A DNA stretch of 26,748 nt from NCBI GenBank assembly GCA_038217425.1, contig JBBQPM010000092.1:1-26748 (forward strand), given 5' to 3'. The DNA is from JAIEPT01 sp038217425. Lineage in GTDB: Bacteria; Planctomycetota; Planctomycetia; Gemmatales; Gemmataceae. A program made the translations under genes and the position numbers. This document shows positions 7,747-15,871 of the stretch, piece after piece. The notes under the pieces are model-generated. The model saw only the letters and a list, made by a program, of their open reading frames with translations. It searched no databases and was not told the origin of the DNA. Within the stretch, counting starts at the first letter, position 1. Every line of letters starts with the position of its first letter.

Positions 7747-8991
7747 ATGAAACGACCTCCCCTGGCTCTCAATCGCCGCCAATTTTTGGGCGCCTCGGCG
7801 GCGGGGATTAGCACGACGTTCCTCGCGGGTTGTAACAACTCCGCTTCCGCCACCGGCGCCATCGACATGTCGTTCGGCATGATTGCCCTCACCGATTGCT
7901 CGCCCATCGTCATCGCTCATGAAAAGGGATTCTTCCGCAAGCACGGCATCAACTCGACCGTCAATAAACTGGCGAACTGGGCGGCGATTCGCGACGCGCT
8001 GGCGACGGGCGAGATCCAGGCGACGCACATGCTTTTCGGCATGCCCTTCGCTTCGACCATGGGCCTGCGCGGTTCGCCCGCAGTGCCCATGATTATTCCA
8101 TGGGTGATGAATCGCAATGGACAGAGCATTACGCTCAAAGCGAGTTTGCGCGGCCAGGTGGGCGCCGATCCGCAGGCGCTTCGGCCTATCGTCATGGCGG
8201 CCAAGGACCGCGGCACGCTGATGACGTTTGCCGAGACGTTTCCGACTGGCACCCATGCGATGTGGATGCGTTACTACCTGGCCGCAGGCGGGATTCATCC
8301 GGACCATGACGTGCGTCTGATTACGATTCCGCCGCCGCAGATGGCGGCCAACATGCGCGTCGACCAGATGGACGGCTTCTGCGTGGGCGAACCCTGGAAC
8401 GCCCGAGCCGTGACGGAGGGCATCGGCTTCACGTCGGTCAACACGCAGGACATCTGGCGCGACCATCCCGAGAAAGTCTGCGCATTCAAGAAAGAATACG
8501 CCGAGCAGAATCCGCAGGCGGTCAAGGCTGCCCTCAAGGCGCTGCACGAGGCGAGCGTCTGGCTCGACGATTTGGCCAACCGCCCCGAACAAGCCGAAAT
8601 CGTGTCGCGCGCCACCTACATTCAATGCCCGAAAGAAATGATCCTGCCGCGTTTGCAAGGTCGCTACGACTTCGGCGACGGTCGGCGGACCGAAGATCCG
8701 AACTACATGATATTTAGTAGCCGAAATTGCAACTATCCGCAGAAGAAACATGCCCACTGGTGGCTCACGCAGTTCCGCCGTTGGGGCATGGTGGAAGGGA
8801 CGCCCGACTACGAAGGCGTCGCGAATCAAGTCATTCGCGCCGACCTTTACGAAGAAGCGATGCGCGAACTGGGCGTCAGCCATGGCGGCGCCAACATGGA
8901 ACCGGAGACGCTGTTCGATCGCGTGACCTTCGATCCGCGTCGACCGGAGGAGTATGCCATGGCATTCGCGGTACACAATCGCCGGGGCTAG
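7747..8991 (+). CDS. nrtA: ABC transporter substrate-binding lipoprotein, NrtA/CmpA family
   Basis: Binds the ligand outside the cytoplasmic membrane and hands it to the permease. The 414-residue protein begins with a twin-arginine motif (NRRQFLG, 9-15) and a lipobox LAGC (Cys29), so it is a Tat-exported lipoprotein. The mature part has the NrtA/CmpA/SsuA-like periplasmic-binding pattern, including a start like SFGMIALTDCSPIVIAHEKGFF (split across 42-63), VDQMDGFCVGEPWN, and the conserved YMIF and NYPQKKHAHW blocks. The family binds nitrate, nitrite or bicarbonate; the sequence does not settle which, though the sigma-54 promoter favours nitrate/nitrite. The ATG at 7747 is preceded by AGGA and lies after the promoter. 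Confidence 0.85.
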   Translation: MKRPPLALNRRQFLGASAAGISTTFLAGCNNSASATGAIDMSFGMIALTDCSPIVIAHEKGFFRKHGINSTVNKLANWAAIRDALATGEIQATHMLFGMPFASTMGLRGSPAVPMIIPWVMNRNGQSITLKASLRGQVGADPQALRPIVMAAKDRGTLMTFAETFPTGTHAMWMRYYLAAGGIHPDHDVRLITIPPPQMAANMRVDQMDGFCVGEPWNARAVTEGIGFTSVNTQDIWRDHPEKVCAFKKEYAEQNPQAVKAALKALHEASVWLDDLANRPEQAEIVSRATYIQCPKEMILPRLQGRYDFGDGRRTEDPNYMIFSSRNCNYPQKKHAHWWLTQFRRWGMVEGTPDYEGVANQVIRADLYEEAMRELGVSHGGANMEPETLFDRVTFDPRRPEEYAMAFAVHNRRG

Positions 8992-9025
8992 CGTCGCGTT
9001 TGGGGCGTTGGTAAGGAAAAAGACT

Positions 9026-9121
9026 AGCCACCGAGGGCACAGAGAACACAGAGAATTAAAGAAAAAGTATCCCTCAGCGAGTGGTGAACGTCCATTCGAT
9101 TTCTCTGAGTCCTCGGTGGCT
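9026..9121. repeat. CCACAGAG-type palindromic intergenic repeat, copy 2
   Basis: The outer arms (9026-9036 and 9111-9121, AGCCACCGAGG and its complement) are perfect; extended to 21 bases they match 19 of 21. The arm sequence is close to copy 1 at 2224-2299. It separates the binding-protein gene from the permease gene in an otherwise tight operon. Confidence 0.75.
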
Positions 9122-9172
9122 GGTTCAATCTCCTATTTTTTGCGCGAGCCAAAAGGCTGGGAACGGATCGAT

Positions 9173-9955
9173 ATGAAAGAATGGAACTTCAAGTTCGATT
9201 GGCTGATCTTGCCGCTCCTGGGAATCGCCCTGGTCGCGGTGGTTTGGGTCGTCAGTAGCGCCACCTGGGCGCCGAAATTGCCGACGCCGGCGAAAACCTG
9301 GGAACTCAGCAAACTCTACGTAGTTGAGCCGTTCGCGAAGCGTGGCGAGCAAGATCAGGGCATCCTTCGATTCACCTGGTACAGCCTGATTCTGATCGGC
9401 AAGGGCTACGCGTTGGCGCTGCTCCTAGGCATTCCGCTCGGATTTATGCTCGGTTCGTCGAAGCTTTTCGCCAAGATGTTCGATCCGCTGTTTCAGATTC
9501 TGAGGCCCGTCTCGCCGCTGGCCTGGCTTCCGCTGGGATTGGTGCTCTTTCAGAAATCGCAGCCCGCGGCACTCTTTACCATTGCGATCTGCGCAATGTG
9601 GCCGACGGTACTCAACACGGCGGCGGGCGTGCGTTCGATTCCGCAAGACTATTTAAATGTGGCTCGAGTACTTAAATTGTCGCGGATGCGCACCTTCTTC
9701 TCGATTCTCCTGCCCGCGGCGCTGCCGCACATGTTTACGGGCTTTCGGCTCAGCCTGGGCATCGCCTGGCTGGTGATCGTCGCCGTCGAGATGCTGACCG
9801 GAGCGGCCGGCGTCGGCGGTTTCCTCTGGTCCGAATACAACAGCGCGATCTTCGAGCACATCATCCTCTGCATCATAACCATCGGTCTCATCGGTTTCAT
9901 CCTCGACCGACTCATGAGCCTCGTCGAAACCAACTTGCACCGAGTGATGACGTAA
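9173..9955 (+). CDS. nrtB: ABC transporter permease, NrtB family
   Basis: Inner-membrane channel of the importer, 260 residues. Hydrophobic segments occur around 10-28, 72-92, 110-130, 138-155, 180-205 and 225-245. The cytoplasmic coupling loop (EAA-like; NVARVLKLSR then ILLPAALPHM) is close to NrtB/SsuC sequences, and the stretch GIAWLVIVAVEML is typical of the NrtB group. The frame is open upstream to 8954, but that part is just the translated palindrome, so the ATG at 9173 is the real start. Its ribosome binding site is weak (CGGA). Confidence 0.87.
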   Translation: MKEWNFKFDWLILPLLGIALVAVVWVVSSATWAPKLPTPAKTWELSKLYVVEPFAKRGEQDQGILRFTWYSLILIGKGYALALLLGIPLGFMLGSSKLFAKMFDPLFQILRPVSPLAWLPLGLVLFQKSQPAALFTIAICAMWPTVLNTAAGVRSIPQDYLNVARVLKLSRMRTFFSILLPAALPHMFTGFRLSLGIAWLVIVAVEMLTGAAGVGGFLWSEYNSAIFEHIILCIITIGLIGFILDRLMSLVETNLHRVMT

Positions 9956-9973
9956 CGCAAAGGAACAATCGAC

Positions 9974-10813
9974 ATGGCTTTTCTCGAGCTCAAGAACGTC
10001 TGCAAAGGCTACGGCGCCCGCGGCGACCGCACCGAAGTCCTTCACAACATCAACCTCGACATCGAACAGGGCGAGTTCGTCGCCATCGTCGGCTACTCCG
10101 GCGCGGGTAAGTCGACGCTTATCTCGATGATCGCCGGGCTCATCCTCCCCGATTCCGGGACGATTCGGCTCGAAGGAAACCTGATCACCGAACCCGGGCC
10201 CGATCGAGGCGTCGTCTTTCAAAACTACTCGCTCCTCCCCTGGAAGACGGTGTTCGGCAATATCTACCTGGCCGTCGATCAGGTCTGCCCGACCTGGAGT
10301 CCTTCGCAAAAGTCCGACCACGTCCACCGCTACATCGACATGGTCAACCTGACCGCTGCCCGCGACAAGAAGCCGAGCGAACTTTCCGGCGGCATGCGGC
10401 AACGCGTCGCTCTGGCGCGGGCCCTGGCGATCGATCCCCAAATCCTGCTCATGGACGAACCGCTCGGCGCGCTCGACGCGCTCACGCGGGCCACCATGCA
10501 AGACGAGATCGTCCGCATCTGGGAACAAGCTCGCAAGAAGACCGTCGTACTGATTACCAACGACGTCGATGAAGGTATTTTGATGGCCGACCGCATCATT
10601 CCGCTGAGCCATGGGCCCAAGGCGACGCTCGGCCCCTCGATCGCCGTCAATATCCCGCGGCCGAGGAATCGCAAGGCGGTCAATCACGATCCCGACTACC
10701 AACGCATCCGCAACCAAGTGATCGGCTACCTGCTCGGCTCCGGCAAAAAAGTTCGCCCGCCCGCCGCGCCCCCCGCGCTGCGCGAACTCGAGCCCGTGGG
10801 AGCCGCCCTGTGA
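9974..10813 (+). CDS. nrtC: ABC transporter ATP-binding protein 1, NrtC/NrtD family
   Basis: One of two nucleotide-binding subunits of the importer, 279 residues. Walker A is GYSGAGKST (40-48), the signature LSGGM (137-141), and Walker B ILLMDEP with Asp161 and the catalytic Glu162. The H-loop position, where a histidine is expected, is Asn196 (LITNDVDE). GPDRGVVFQ and LLPW are typical of the Nrt group. It lacks the C-terminal binding domain of cyanobacterial NrtC. A GTGA overlap joins it to the second ATPase gene. The missing H-loop histidine suggests that its own ATP site works poorly, if at all. Confidence 0.88.
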   Translation: MAFLELKNVCKGYGARGDRTEVLHNINLDIEQGEFVAIVGYSGAGKSTLISMIAGLILPDSGTIRLEGNLITEPGPDRGVVFQNYSLLPWKTVFGNIYLAVDQVCPTWSPSQKSDHVHRYIDMVNLTAARDKKPSELSGGMRQRVALARALAIDPQILLMDEPLGALDALTRATMQDEIVRIWEQARKKTVVLITNDVDEGILMADRIIPLSHGPKATLGPSIAVNIPRPRNRKAVNHDPDYQRIRNQVIGYLLGSGKKVRPPAAPPALRELEPVGAAL

Positions 10814-11622
10814 ATCGTTACCTCGATCTCATCAACGTCGGCAAATCCTTCCCCAAAAAAGGAGGCGGCGAAGCCATCGTCGTCCAGGATTTCAACCTCA
10901 CGCTCGAGCAGGGCGAGTTCGTCTGCCTCATCGGCCATTCCGGTTGCGGCAAATCGACCGTCCTCTCGATGGTCGCCGGGCTCAGCACGATCAGCCGCGG
11001 CGAGATCATGCTCGCCGGCCGAAAGCTCACCGGACCCGGGCCCGATCGCGGCGTCGTCTTCCAGGCGCCCTGCTTGCTCCCGTGGATGACCGCGCTAAAG
11101 AACGTCAAGCTCGGCGTTGATCAGGTCTTCGCAAAATCGAGCCAGGCGGAACGCACGCGCATCGCATCCCACTGCCTCACCCTCGTGGGACTGGGCGATT
11201 CCCTGCACAAGAAGCCGCCCGAACTCTCGGCCGGCATGAAGCAGCGCGTCGGCCTGGCGCGCGCCTTCGCGCTGTCGCCGCAGATGTTGCTGTTGGACGA
11301 ACCGTTCGGGATGCTCGACTCGCTCACGCGTTTCGAACTGCAGCAGGTCTTGATCGATCTTTGGAACGAGGATCGCAAGACGGCGCTCATGGTCACGCAC
11401 GACGTCGACGAGGCGCTCTTCTTGTCGGACCGGATCGTGATGATGACGAACGGCCCCGCGGCGAAGGTGGGCCGGGTGCTGCAAGTGCCGTTCGCCCGGC
11501 CGCGCGACCGTCAAGAAGTGTTGGCCGACCCCGATTATTATCGGCTGCGCGAGTACCTCATCGAGTTCCTTGAGGAACAGGCCGAGCCGAAAGCGGAGAA
11601 GCTCGAGGTTGCGATCGGCTAG
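10810..11622 (+). CDS. nrtD: ABC transporter ATP-binding protein 2, NrtD family
   Basis: Second nucleotide-binding subunit, 270 residues, starting at the GTG that overlaps the previous stop by four bases. Walker A is GHSGCGKST (42-50), Walker B LLLDEP with Asp163 and Glu164, and the H-loop histidine is normal (His197 in VTHDVDEAL). The signature is LSAGM (139-143) rather than LSGGM. The end of the core (MMTNGPAAKVG, ARPRDR) is diagnostic of the nitrate/nitrite transport ATPases. It probably pairs with the preceding ATPase as a heterodimer. Last gene of the importer operon. Confidence 0.88.
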   Translation: MNRYLDLINVGKSFPKKGGGEAIVVQDFNLTLEQGEFVCLIGHSGCGKSTVLSMVAGLSTISRGEIMLAGRKLTGPGPDRGVVFQAPCLLPWMTALKNVKLGVDQVFAKSSQAERTRIASHCLTLVGLGDSLHKKPPELSAGMKQRVGLARAFALSPQMLLLDEPFGMLDSLTRFELQQVLIDLWNEDRKTALMVTHDVDEALFLSDRIVMMTNGPAAKVGRVLQVPFARPRDRQEVLADPDYYRLREYLIEFLEEQAEPKAEKLEVAIG

Positions 11623-11685
11623 GGCATTGACTTAGCCCAAAACGGGGACGACTCGACTCTTCTCCGCGCTCGCAGCGTGAGATCG

Positions 11686-11691
11686 TAGAAT
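11686..11691 (+). promoter_or_regulatory. Possible -10 element of a leaderless kinase transcript
   Basis: TAGAAT starts 14 bases before the kinase ATG at 11700. No Shine-Dalgarno sequence precedes the ATG (only a C-run), and no good -35 was found. If real, transcription would start at or next to the start codon. Confidence 0.35.
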
Positions 11692-11699
11692 AGCCCCCC

Positions 11700-12809
11700 A
11701 TGGAGACCGCGTACCTCGAGCAATCCCGAACCGAATCTGCAGCGCCCGTCGGCGCTGCGCCCGTTTCGCCCTCGGAGCATCGCGCCGTCGTCGGGGCGAT
11801 CTTGTTGGTCGCCCTGGTTGTCGCGGTCGACCTTTGGCTGCCGCTGGGCGTGGCGAGCGCCGTTCCCTACACGTTCGCAGTGCTCCTCGCGCTCAAGGCG
11901 AGGCCCCGCTATTTCGCCGTCCAGATCGCGGTCGTTTGCTGCACGCTGACGATTCTCAAGGTCGTGTTCTTTCCCGAGCGTGGCACCACCGAACTTTGGA
12001 AAGTCTACGCCAATCGCGGCCTGGCCGTGTTTACGATCGTCGTGACGGCGTTCCTCGGCATGCAGCGCCGCCGGTCGGATGCCAAGCGCCAGCAGGCGGA
12101 GGAAGCGACGCGCCTGCATCTGGCCGATCTGGCTCACATGGGCCGACTCAAAACCGCGGGCCAACTCGCGACCGGTCTGGCGCACGAACTCAATCAACCG
12201 CTCGCGGCCATCTCGCTACATGCGGAAGTTGCGCTGCATTTGGGCCAGACTGGCGGCGCCGAACTGCGCTCCGCGCTCGAGGAAATCGTCGAACAATCGC
12301 AGCGCGCCGGCGCCATCGTGCGCACGATGCGGGGCATGGTGCGCAAGGCGGAGCCCAACCGTGCGCCCGTGCGTCTGGGCGACATCGTGCACGAGGTGGT
12401 GCGCCTGATCGAAGTGCAGGCGCGCCGCGCGGGGGTCGTTCTCGATTTACAACTCGCCGACGATTTGCCCGAAGTGTTCGGCGACCGCATTCAGCTGGGC
12501 CAGATTCTCTTCAATCTCCTGCAAAACGCGTTCGAAGCGGCGCCCGGCGCCATCGAAGTTCGGAGCCGATACGAACGGGGTCAATGCGTCCTCCGCGTTG
12601 CAGATACCGGCGCCGGGTTCGCGGATCCAGACGTCGAACGCGTCTTCGAACGCTTCTACACCACCAAGCCGACCGGCATGGGCATGGGCTTGGCCATCTG
12701 CCGATCCATCGCCTTCGCGCATGGCGGCACTCTCACCGCGGCGCCCAACCATCCCCGCGGCGCCGTCTTCACGCTATCCCTGCCTTCTGCTCCGGGGGAA
12801 ACCTCTTGA
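11700..12809 (+). CDS. Membrane-bound sensor histidine kinase
   Basis: Sensor of a two-component system, 369 residues. Hydrophobic segments at about 29-50, 52-66, 70-90 and 106-120 form a compact N-terminal membrane part with little periplasmic sequence. Then come a short coiled-coil linker, a HisKA domain with the phospho-acceptor His162 in GLAHELNQPLAAI, and an HATPase_c domain: N-box FNLLQNAFEA (Asn276), G1 DTGAGF (302-307), G2 GMGMGLAI (326-333). The HELNQPL type is typical of kinases that work with FixJ-like regulators. The stop overlaps the regulator start (TTGA). It follows the importer operon by 77 bases, so a link to ligand uptake is possible but not shown. Confidence 0.9.
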   Translation: METAYLEQSRTESAAPVGAAPVSPSEHRAVVGAILLVALVVAVDLWLPLGVASAVPYTFAVLLALKARPRYFAVQIAVVCCTLTILKVVFFPERGTTELWKVYANRGLAVFTIVVTAFLGMQRRRSDAKRQQAEEATRLHLADLAHMGRLKTAGQLATGLAHELNQPLAAISLHAEVALHLGQTGGAELRSALEEIVEQSQRAGAIVRTMRGMVRKAEPNRAPVRLGDIVHEVVRLIEVQARRAGVVLDLQLADDLPEVFGDRIQLGQILFNLLQNAFEAAPGAIEVRSRYERGQCVLRVADTGAGFADPDVERVFERFYTTKPTGMGMGLAICRSIAFAHGGTLTAAPNHPRGAVFTLSLPSAPGETS

Positions 12810-13429
12810 CAACCGAGCCTACGATCTTTGTGGTCGATGACGATCCCGCCGTGAGCCGAGCCCTCGCCAGCGCCGGCAAACTCCTCGGATTGCCGGTGTT
12901 GGCGTTCGCGTCGGCGCTCGATTTCCTCGAAACCGACTGTCGATTCCAGCCCGGCTGCCTGGTGCTCGACATCAAGATGCCGGGCATGACCGGACTGGAG
13001 CTTCAGCAGAAGCTCGTAGCCGAAAAGACGTATCTGCCGATCATCTTGATCAGCGGCCATGCCGACGTCGGGATCGCGGTGGAAGCGATGTCTTTCGGCG
13101 CCGTCTCGCTCTTGGAGAAGCCGTTTCGGCTCGACGAGTTGGTCAAGCAAATTCGCCGAGGGCTCGAGCGCGATCATTTGCGACGGGCGGCCGAGTCCCG
13201 CCGCCGGGAGATCGAGAGCCGACTCGCGCAGGTCACCGTCAAGGAACACGAAGTGCTCGACCTCTTGATCGCCGGCAAGACCAACAAACAGATCGCCGCC
13301 GCGCTGCACCTCAGCATCCGCGCGGTGGAAGATCGCCGGGCGCGCTTGATGAAAAAGTTACAGGTCAACTCCGTCGCGGAACTGGTGCTGCTGGCTTCGC
13401 GGCTCGGACTGGTACATTCGTTCGACTAA
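12806..13429 (+). CDS. FixJ-like response regulator (REC-LuxR HTH)
   Basis: Partner of the preceding kinase, 207 residues. The receiver domain has VVDDDPAV (Asp11, Asp12), phospho-acceptor Asp55 (LVLDIKMPGMTG), the switch serine in ILISGHAD and the lysine in LLEKPF. After a linker, residues near 150-200 form a LuxR/GerE helix-turn-helix (VTVKEHEVLDLLIAGKTN, KQIAAALHLS, AVEDRRARLMKKL). I place the start at TTG 12806 because it overlaps the kinase stop and has GGGGGAA just upstream, and because a regulator always begins right before IFVVDDD; there is no ATG in between. It may act on the porin gene downstream (see the paired sites at 13429 and 13513). Confidence 0.9.
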   Translation: MTTEPTIFVVDDDPAVSRALASAGKLLGLPVLAFASALDFLETDCRFQPGCLVLDIKMPGMTGLELQQKLVAEKTYLPIILISGHADVGIAVEAMSFGAVSLLEKPFRLDELVKQIRRGLERDHLRRAAESRRREIESRLAQVTVKEHEVLDLLIAGKTNKQIAAALHLSIRAVEDRRARLMKKLQVNSVAELVLLASRLGLVHSFD

Positions 13430-13444
13430 CGTGGACTTCCACGT
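13429..13444 (+). promoter_or_regulatory. Operator-like palindrome, site 1
   Basis: ACGTGGACTTCCACGT: 7-base perfect arms around CT. It starts at the last base of the regulator stop codon. A 13/16 identical site lies 84 bases downstream. Confidence 0.4.
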
Positions 13445-13512
13445 ATCTCGGAGCATCCAGCTCGTAGTTTATGCCGAATGAAACGAGTTTCACGAGCCCC
13501 GTAGGCGCGTGC

Positions 13513-13528
13513 ACGTGGAATCTCACGT
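13513..13528 (+). promoter_or_regulatory. Operator-like palindrome, site 2
   Basis: ACGTGGAATCTCACGT shares the ACGTG-N6-CACGT frame with site 1. It is 71 bases before the porin start codon. Confidence 0.4.
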
Positions 13529-13599
13529 TCTCATTGAGCCTCGCTCCCCAGGGCTTCCGAAGGGAAAGGTACCTCTCTCGACTTCCTACCGGAGTCCTC

Positions 13600-15255
13600 A
13601 TGGACGAACGCTACTTCAAACAATGGAAAACTCTCGGTCTGACCGCTTGTCTTCTGGCGGCCTCGGCGAGCGCTCAAGAAACCAAGCCCGCGGAAGCGCC
13701 GGCGGAAGCCCCCGCCGTGCTTTCCCCGGAAGCGACGACGGACAGCGGCCTCGCGCCCGGTCACGGACACGTCGACCTGCATTCGCACGACGGGCCCGTC
13801 GACTGGAAGAAAGTGCCCCCCATTCACGTGTTCCCCCGCCCTGGCTACTTTCCCGTCCTTCCCAAAGGGGAGGGCTATTACTCCCTCGCGGACGTCGTTC
13901 ACGGCGAGCTGCGAAAAGATCGGCCGAAATACGGCTATGTCCCGTTCATCTTGCAACCGCCTCCGTTCTTCGACATCGACTGGCGCTATCTGGAAGACCC
14001 CAAGACTCCGCCCCAAGATTTACTCGAAGAAATGCATCGCCTGCACCTGGGCGAAAATTGGCTCCTCAATGTCGGCGGCGAATTCCGCTGGCGCTACACC
14101 GACGAGACCAACTCCAGGCTCGGCGGCAAGCAAAATTCGTACAACTTGCTTCGTACGAGACTTTATTGAGACCTGTGGTACGAAGATCTTTTCCGCGCCT
14201 TCGTCGAGTTCGCCGACGCGCGGAGCTACGGTCATGAACTCGCTCCCGCCGCCACCGACGTCGATCAGGTCGACTTCTTCAACGCCTTCCTCGAAATGAA
14301 GGTCTATGAGGACGCCGACGGCAAAGCCTACGTTCGCGGCGGTCGTCAAGAACTGCTGTTCGGTTCGCAGCGTTCAATTTCGCCGCCGGATTGGAACAAT
14401 ACGCGCCGAACCTTCAACGGCGTCCGCGGGTATTACCAGACGAAAGAGTGGGATTTCGATTTATTCTGGGTGCAGCCGGTGATTCCGCACCCGACGCGCA
14501 TCGATTCGATCGACCACAAGCAGCACTTCGCGGGGGCGTGGGTCACGCATCGCCCGGAAAAGGGTCAGTTTCGCGACTTCTATTACCTGTATCTGGACAA
14601 CGCCAACTCCACGACTCAGCAAGGCATCGGCCGGGCGCCGATTAACGTCCACTCGATCGGCACGCGCTGGGCGGGCGACAAGTGCAACGTCCTTTATGAC
14701 GCCGAGGCGGTGATGCAGTACGGCGAAGCCCGCGATCAGGCGATCTGCGCCGGCGCCTTCTCCGGCGGCCTGGGCTATAACTGGGCCGACCTGCCGATGA
14801 ATCCCATCTTTTGGCTCTACTACGACGTGGCGTCCGGCGATCAGAACCCCAATAAAGGCGGGTATCACACCTACAGCCAGCTCTTCCCCTTCGGACATTA
14901 CTACCTGGGCTGGATCGACGTGGTGGGCCGGCAGAACATTCAGGACATCAACGCCCACGTCTATCTGTATCCGACGAAGTGGATCACCCTCAACGCCCAG
15001 TTCCACCAGTTCTCGCTGGTGAGTTCCCGGGACGCTTTGTACGGCGCGTCGGGCGCCGTGCTGCGCCGGGATGCGACGGGCAAAGCCGGGCGCGACGTCG
15101 GCCAGGAGATCGACCTCATCGCAAACTTCCACATGAACAAGTACACCGACTTCCTGGTAAGCTACTCGTACCTGCGGGCCGGAAATTTCTTGCAGCAGAC
15201 CGGTTCGGGCATCGACCCGCAGGCCCTGAGCTGCATGGTGAATATCCGCTGGTAG
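13600..15255 (+). pseudogene. Alginate-export-type outer-membrane porin, interrupted by one in-frame TGA
   Basis: The frame from the ATG at 13600 (GGAG at 13591-13594) to the stop at 15253-15255 spans 552 codons, the size of an outer-membrane beta-barrel. Residues 1-25 are a signal peptide ending ASASAQE. After a Pro/His-rich stretch, the barrel begins around NWLLNVGGEFRWRYTDE and goes on through YVRGGRQELLFGSQR, typical of the alginate-export/porin family of planctomycetes, to the last strand ending in ...NIRW. Codon 190 is TGA (14167-14169), inside an otherwise intact and conserved stretch (LLRTRLY - DLWYEDLFRAFVEF). There is no frameshift. Homologues usually have a glycine here, so GGA to TGA is the likely change. 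It is either a nonsense mutation, a sequencing error, or read-through. Confidence 0.8.
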
Positions 15256-15302
15256 TTCGCGCTGCGGATGTTTGGCAGTCTTTTCTCGCTCGGGGACGCT
15301 CG

Positions 15303-15331
15303 GATAGAATGCAGATATGCTCGATGCATTC
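15303..15331 (+). repeat. 9-bp inverted repeat overlapping a -10-like element
   Basis: TAGAATGCA (15303-15311) and TGCATTCTA (15323-15331) are perfect inverted repeats with an 11-base loop. The left arm includes a TAGAAT hexamer 14 bases before the ATG at 15317. Could be an operator, a hairpin, or chance. Confidence 0.4.
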
Positions 15332-15471
15332 TACCGGGCACTCCAGGGCGAAAGGACGGGGCCGATGAGCGAGCAGGAAGTAGTCAATTCCGGCTTCGAA
15401 TGGGGAAAACCCTCGTGATGGCGACCAAGCGAAGGCTACACGAACTCATTGCAGCGAAGAAAGCAATATGA
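15317..15471 (+). pseudogene. Micro-ORF split by a -1 frame change at GGGGAAAA
   Basis: Two small frames join here. The first (15317-15418) encodes 33 residues starting MLDAFYRALQ; the second begins with the ATG at 15418 (TGATG overlap) and encodes 17 residues ending HELIAAKKAI. A -1 shift at G GGA AAA (15403-15409) would fuse them into about 51 residues that read smoothly across the joint (GFEWGK-TLVMATKRR). This may be a programmed frameshift, a one-base insertion, or a homopolymer error. I do not recognise the family. The end overlaps the convergent PIN toxin gene by 26 bases. Confidence 0.35.
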
Positions 15472-15871
15472 CGAAAGTAAAGCGGCCCTGAAGGTTTTTC
15501 ACGAGCCTGTCATCGGCCGTCACCATTTCGCAGCCTTCGCGCTCCGCTAGGGCCACGTACACGCAGTCGTAAATCGCACTGAAGGTCGCCGCTGAGATCG
15601 CGTAAGCTCTGGGGAGAAGCTGAAAGTGGGGAAAGTAGACGGGGGAATCGACCATGACGCCCTTCCAAAACGGATAGGCCGTCCCAGGGGCAATTCGCTT
15701 CTGTCGCTCCGCCTTGGTAAGTCCATTGAGCGTTTCAATGGGGAAGATATCGGGTGCGAGAAGATAGTGAATTCCACGACAATATTCGTCCAGTAGCCGA
15801 ATCGCCTTCGCGGAGTCCGGTTCGACGATCACCGAAGGGAGGGCGGCAGAACTGTCGAGCACGTACTTCAT
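15446..15871 (-). CDS. PIN-domain toxin (VapC-like), module 1
   Basis: Predicted ribonuclease of a type II toxin-antitoxin pair, 141 residues. The PIN acidic residues are in place: Asp6 (VLDSS), Glu46 (IFPIE), Asp102 (YDCVYVALAE), and Asp120/Asp121 (VTADDRL). The start overlaps the antitoxin stop (ATGA), the usual coupling. It is a paralogue of the toxin at 19590-20015: the same length, with all five acidic positions and motifs such as LAPDIFPIE at the same residue numbers. RNA target is unknown. Confidence 0.88.
   Translation of the reverse strand: MKYVLDSSAALPSVIVEPDSAKAIRLLDEYCRGIHYLLAPDIFPIETLNGLTKAERQKRIAPGTAYPFWKGVMVDSPVYFPHFQLLPRAYAISAATFSAIYDCVYVALAEREGCEMVTADDRLVKNLQGRFTFVILLSSLQ

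Noticed and set aside
7450..8976. 508-residue open frame on the minus strand
   Set aside because: It lies opposite the clear NrtA/CmpA-type gene; such long antisense frames are common in G+C-rich DNA, and its product has no recognisable motif.
8954..9172. 73-codon N-terminal extension of the NrtB permease
   Set aside because: It translates the CCACAGAG palindrome (SHRGHREHRE), not a protein domain.
11834..12805. Upstream open extension of the response regulator
   Set aside because: It overlaps the kinase in another frame and is Arg/Ala/Gly-rich noise; the TTG at 12806 gives the proper regulator start.
14167..14169. Selenocysteine at the TGA in the porin
   Set aside because: The position is expected to be glycine in homologues, the family has no redox role, and no SECIS-like hairpin was noticed. 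A mutation or error is more likely.
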